A stretch of 33,801 bases of DNA from JALEFZ01 sp039817415 (GTDB lineage Bacteria; Bacteroidota; Bacteroidia; J057), in assembly GCA_039817415.1 (NCBI GenBank), contig JBCBVV010000065.1, forward strand, positions 1-33,801, read 5' to 3'. Position 1 is the stretch's first letter; the number at the start of each line of letters is the position of its first letter. Shown one piece after another: positions 33,301 to 33,801 of this stretch. Under the pieces are notes generated by a model. It searched no databases, was not told where the DNA came from, and was given only the letters and a program-made list of their open reading frames with translations. A program made the translations under genes and the position numbers.

Positions 33301-33801
33301 CAGATTAGTTCCAATAGAGATAGTGATGTTTGTGGCCTGAGGTTCAGAAATCTTTATGGTGGAGATGCTGAACTACTGGTAGAAGAAGAACAATGTTCTG
33401 ATGCCGAGACTACACACGCAGCCGAGGATGTAAGCTACTTCGCCTTTGCAGAGTCCGGATTGATCGTAGGAGATATCGAAACTACCAATCTACCCATTGA
33501 GTTGATCAGTTTCACAGCTTCACAAGAAGTGGATGGAGTCTTAGTAGAATGGACCACCGCTACGGAAATAGATAACGACTATTTTGTACTTGAAAAATCG
33601 CTTGATGGTATACTGTTTCAGCCCGTAACAACTGTTGACGGGAAAGGAAATTCTCAGAGTCTACAACATTATGCCTACAAAGACGGCATATTGAAGTCGC
33701 CAGCCCTCTATTACAGGCTAAAGCAGGTTGATTTTGATGGTCAATTTTCTGTATCCAATATCATTTCAGTATATGCTTCTGGAAAATTATCGCCGGAAGA
33801 T
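30310..33801 (+). CDS. Modular secreted PQQ-dehydrogenase-like / diheme cytochrome / lectin-like protein (partial)
   Basis: An open frame of 1164 codons that runs off the window. The N-terminus has a hydrophobic signal (about 12-29, LYLFLLITAILSLAYA). Residues about 45-455 are a six-blade beta-propeller of the soluble PQQ sugar-dehydrogenase type: GSYHSVGELEFGTDG with candidate catalytic His189, LGHRNPWKM (His297), EVGPANGEELN and NYGWP. Residues about 465-775 match the diheme domain seen in SO2930-type cytochromes (GFIPYTVNTALWSD, FPEGTVIVKHFEL), with heme-c sites CLNCH (617-621) and CSYCH (696-700) and a likely Met760 ligand in AMPP. Three H-type-lectin-like repeats follow (about 796-885, 886-962 and 963-1055), then an Ig-like linker (from NLPIELISF, 1059) of the type that precedes a T9SS sorting domain. 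The C-terminal sorting signal is presumably beyond the edge. Confidence 0.85.
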   Translation, partial: MIYPIINRLKSYWLYLFLLITAILSLAYAPKFMGPGLSSPEAFTSYLNGNFPSQLTSTWTWNQINRATGMRKMITARRIPGTMKMAFADVFGEIYSWDFSDPNPSKVLLGDIDPSGTYTNNRFGLKGIAFHPEFGQSGSPNREYIYVSYVHHDTKRRISRFNISASTGLLDNSSELVMIELVTPGGSYHSVGELEFGTDGFLYIPFGDGHGGNFGPLAGTTISDTIMNNVQRIDNNLSGGILRIDVDMDPSKSHAPRKTLPQAFPGEVSGVGYWIPNDNPWLDINGSIMEEYYSLGHRNPWKMTIDPLTGDVWDAEVGPANGEELNKVDKGHNYGWPYRVGPTGVIAWDRSPPSAPQPNPFLGVLTEPMLSPDRADATSMLVGCVYRGSLHPSLYGKAICADLSKKYIWAVGGDNTSGRTSLDTLAPMQGNAWTIFEGPDEEIYMLATGGNLFKLEGSTGGSSSLPTTLSATGAFSNLTNMTPSQGFIPYTVNTALWSDRADKFRWIAIPNDGTHDTPSEKVTFSNEDYWEFPEGTVIVKHFELALDENNPSVTTKVETRFIVIGSGGSVYGITYKWRADQSDADLLPAGDTENYTITATGGGTYTQTWEFPDRTQCLNCHNENAGDVLGINTRQLNGEFTYPSTGATDNQLNTWNHLNIFDVSLGDSKDYLRNVPLDDLRATNQFKVRSYLDANCSYCHQPGGVAAAFDARIATSIHSQGLILEPVISAVSKKTHIVEPGDAANSELWVRDNSISTDAMPPLAKSIVHDEYMQVLTDWINGLEPTQTDTLGEVGNTQITHSWQTLNFQRSYTSPIIVAGASSYNENEPANVRIRNLTSNSCEIRLDEWECDDETHLQETVGYLIIEAGVHVLPNGQKLIADQISANQDFATYTFPVSLASTPAILGQVVTEFEANAVVTRFDHTQLSNAGFRMKLQEEEGSDGIHANETVCFIVAEEGNYDGYLPLEVKRLTSLVDDNWTYLEFEQDYENDPVFLSQISSNRDSDVCGLRFRNLYGGDAELLVEEEQCSDAETTHAAEDVSYFAFAESGLIVGDIETTNLPIELISFTASQEVDGVLVEWTTATEIDNDYFVLEKSLDGILFQPVTTVDGKGNSQSLQHYAYKDGILKSPALYYRLKQVDFDGQFSVSNIISVYASGKLSPED

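Noticed and set aside
1..33801. tRNA, rRNA, insertion sequence or prophage
   Set aside because: None was seen by eye: no transposase, integrase or phage protein motifs and no cloverleaf. An automated RNA search would settle weak cases.

Overview
The window reads as chromosomal DNA of a Bacteroidota bacterium, probably a free-living, polysaccharide-using member of the Cytophagales/Saprospiria side of the phylum; rank below phylum is inference. Evidence: a TonB-dependent receptor with an N-terminal CarboxypepD_reg-like domain, a secreted protein ending in the linker that precedes type IX secretion (T9SS) sorting domains, GH92/GH28/GH106-like glycosidases, many lipoproteins, few Shine-Dalgarno sequences, and several promoters of the Bacteroidota form TTTG-N19-21-TAnnTTTG. 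No rRNA, tRNA, CRISPR array, transposase or phage gene was seen.

Layout. 1-5483: a lipoprotein alkaline phosphatase (minus), then a six-helix membrane protein overlapping a winged-helix regulator, then an exported TPR protein followed by a TonB-dependent receptor. 5484-7400: two paralogous phasin-like genes, each with its own sigma-54-type promoter, an array of repeated upstream elements, a conserved 3' UTR motif and a strong terminator. 7418-12457: a small lipoprotein (minus), then a pectin-type cluster of a GH106-like lipoprotein, a GH28 polygalacturonase-like enzyme and an overlapping lipoprotein of unknown function. 12470-17357 (minus): membrane pentapeptide-repeat protein, bestrophin-type channel, methyltransferase, MOSC protein and a Dph6-like PP-loop protein. 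17447-20048: two palindromic operators on a promoter driving a small membrane protein and an overlapping alginate-export-type barrel, followed by a TetR regulator. 20056-25251 (minus): alpha/beta hydrolase, an unknown exported protein, a GH92 glycosidase and a DUF2237 protein. 25569-29924: two linked exported amidohydrolase-family proteins. 30310 to the window end: a large modular secreted protein (PQQ sugar dehydrogenase-like propeller, diheme cytochrome domain, H-type-lectin-like repeats, T9SS linker) that is cut by the window edge.

Most genes are ordinary carbohydrate-use and envelope functions. The most unusual region is the phasin-like pair. The two proteins are only about 60% identical over their shared part, yet their promoters share an almost identical core, and a TTTTTATAGCAAAT element lies at exactly the same distance (34 bp) from the -24 GG in both. 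Further copies of the element lie upstream, about 51, 103 and 54 bp apart in the second array. This looks like a sigma-54, activator-dependent regulon controlling granule- or lipid-surface proteins. The activator and the physiological role cannot be seen from this window.
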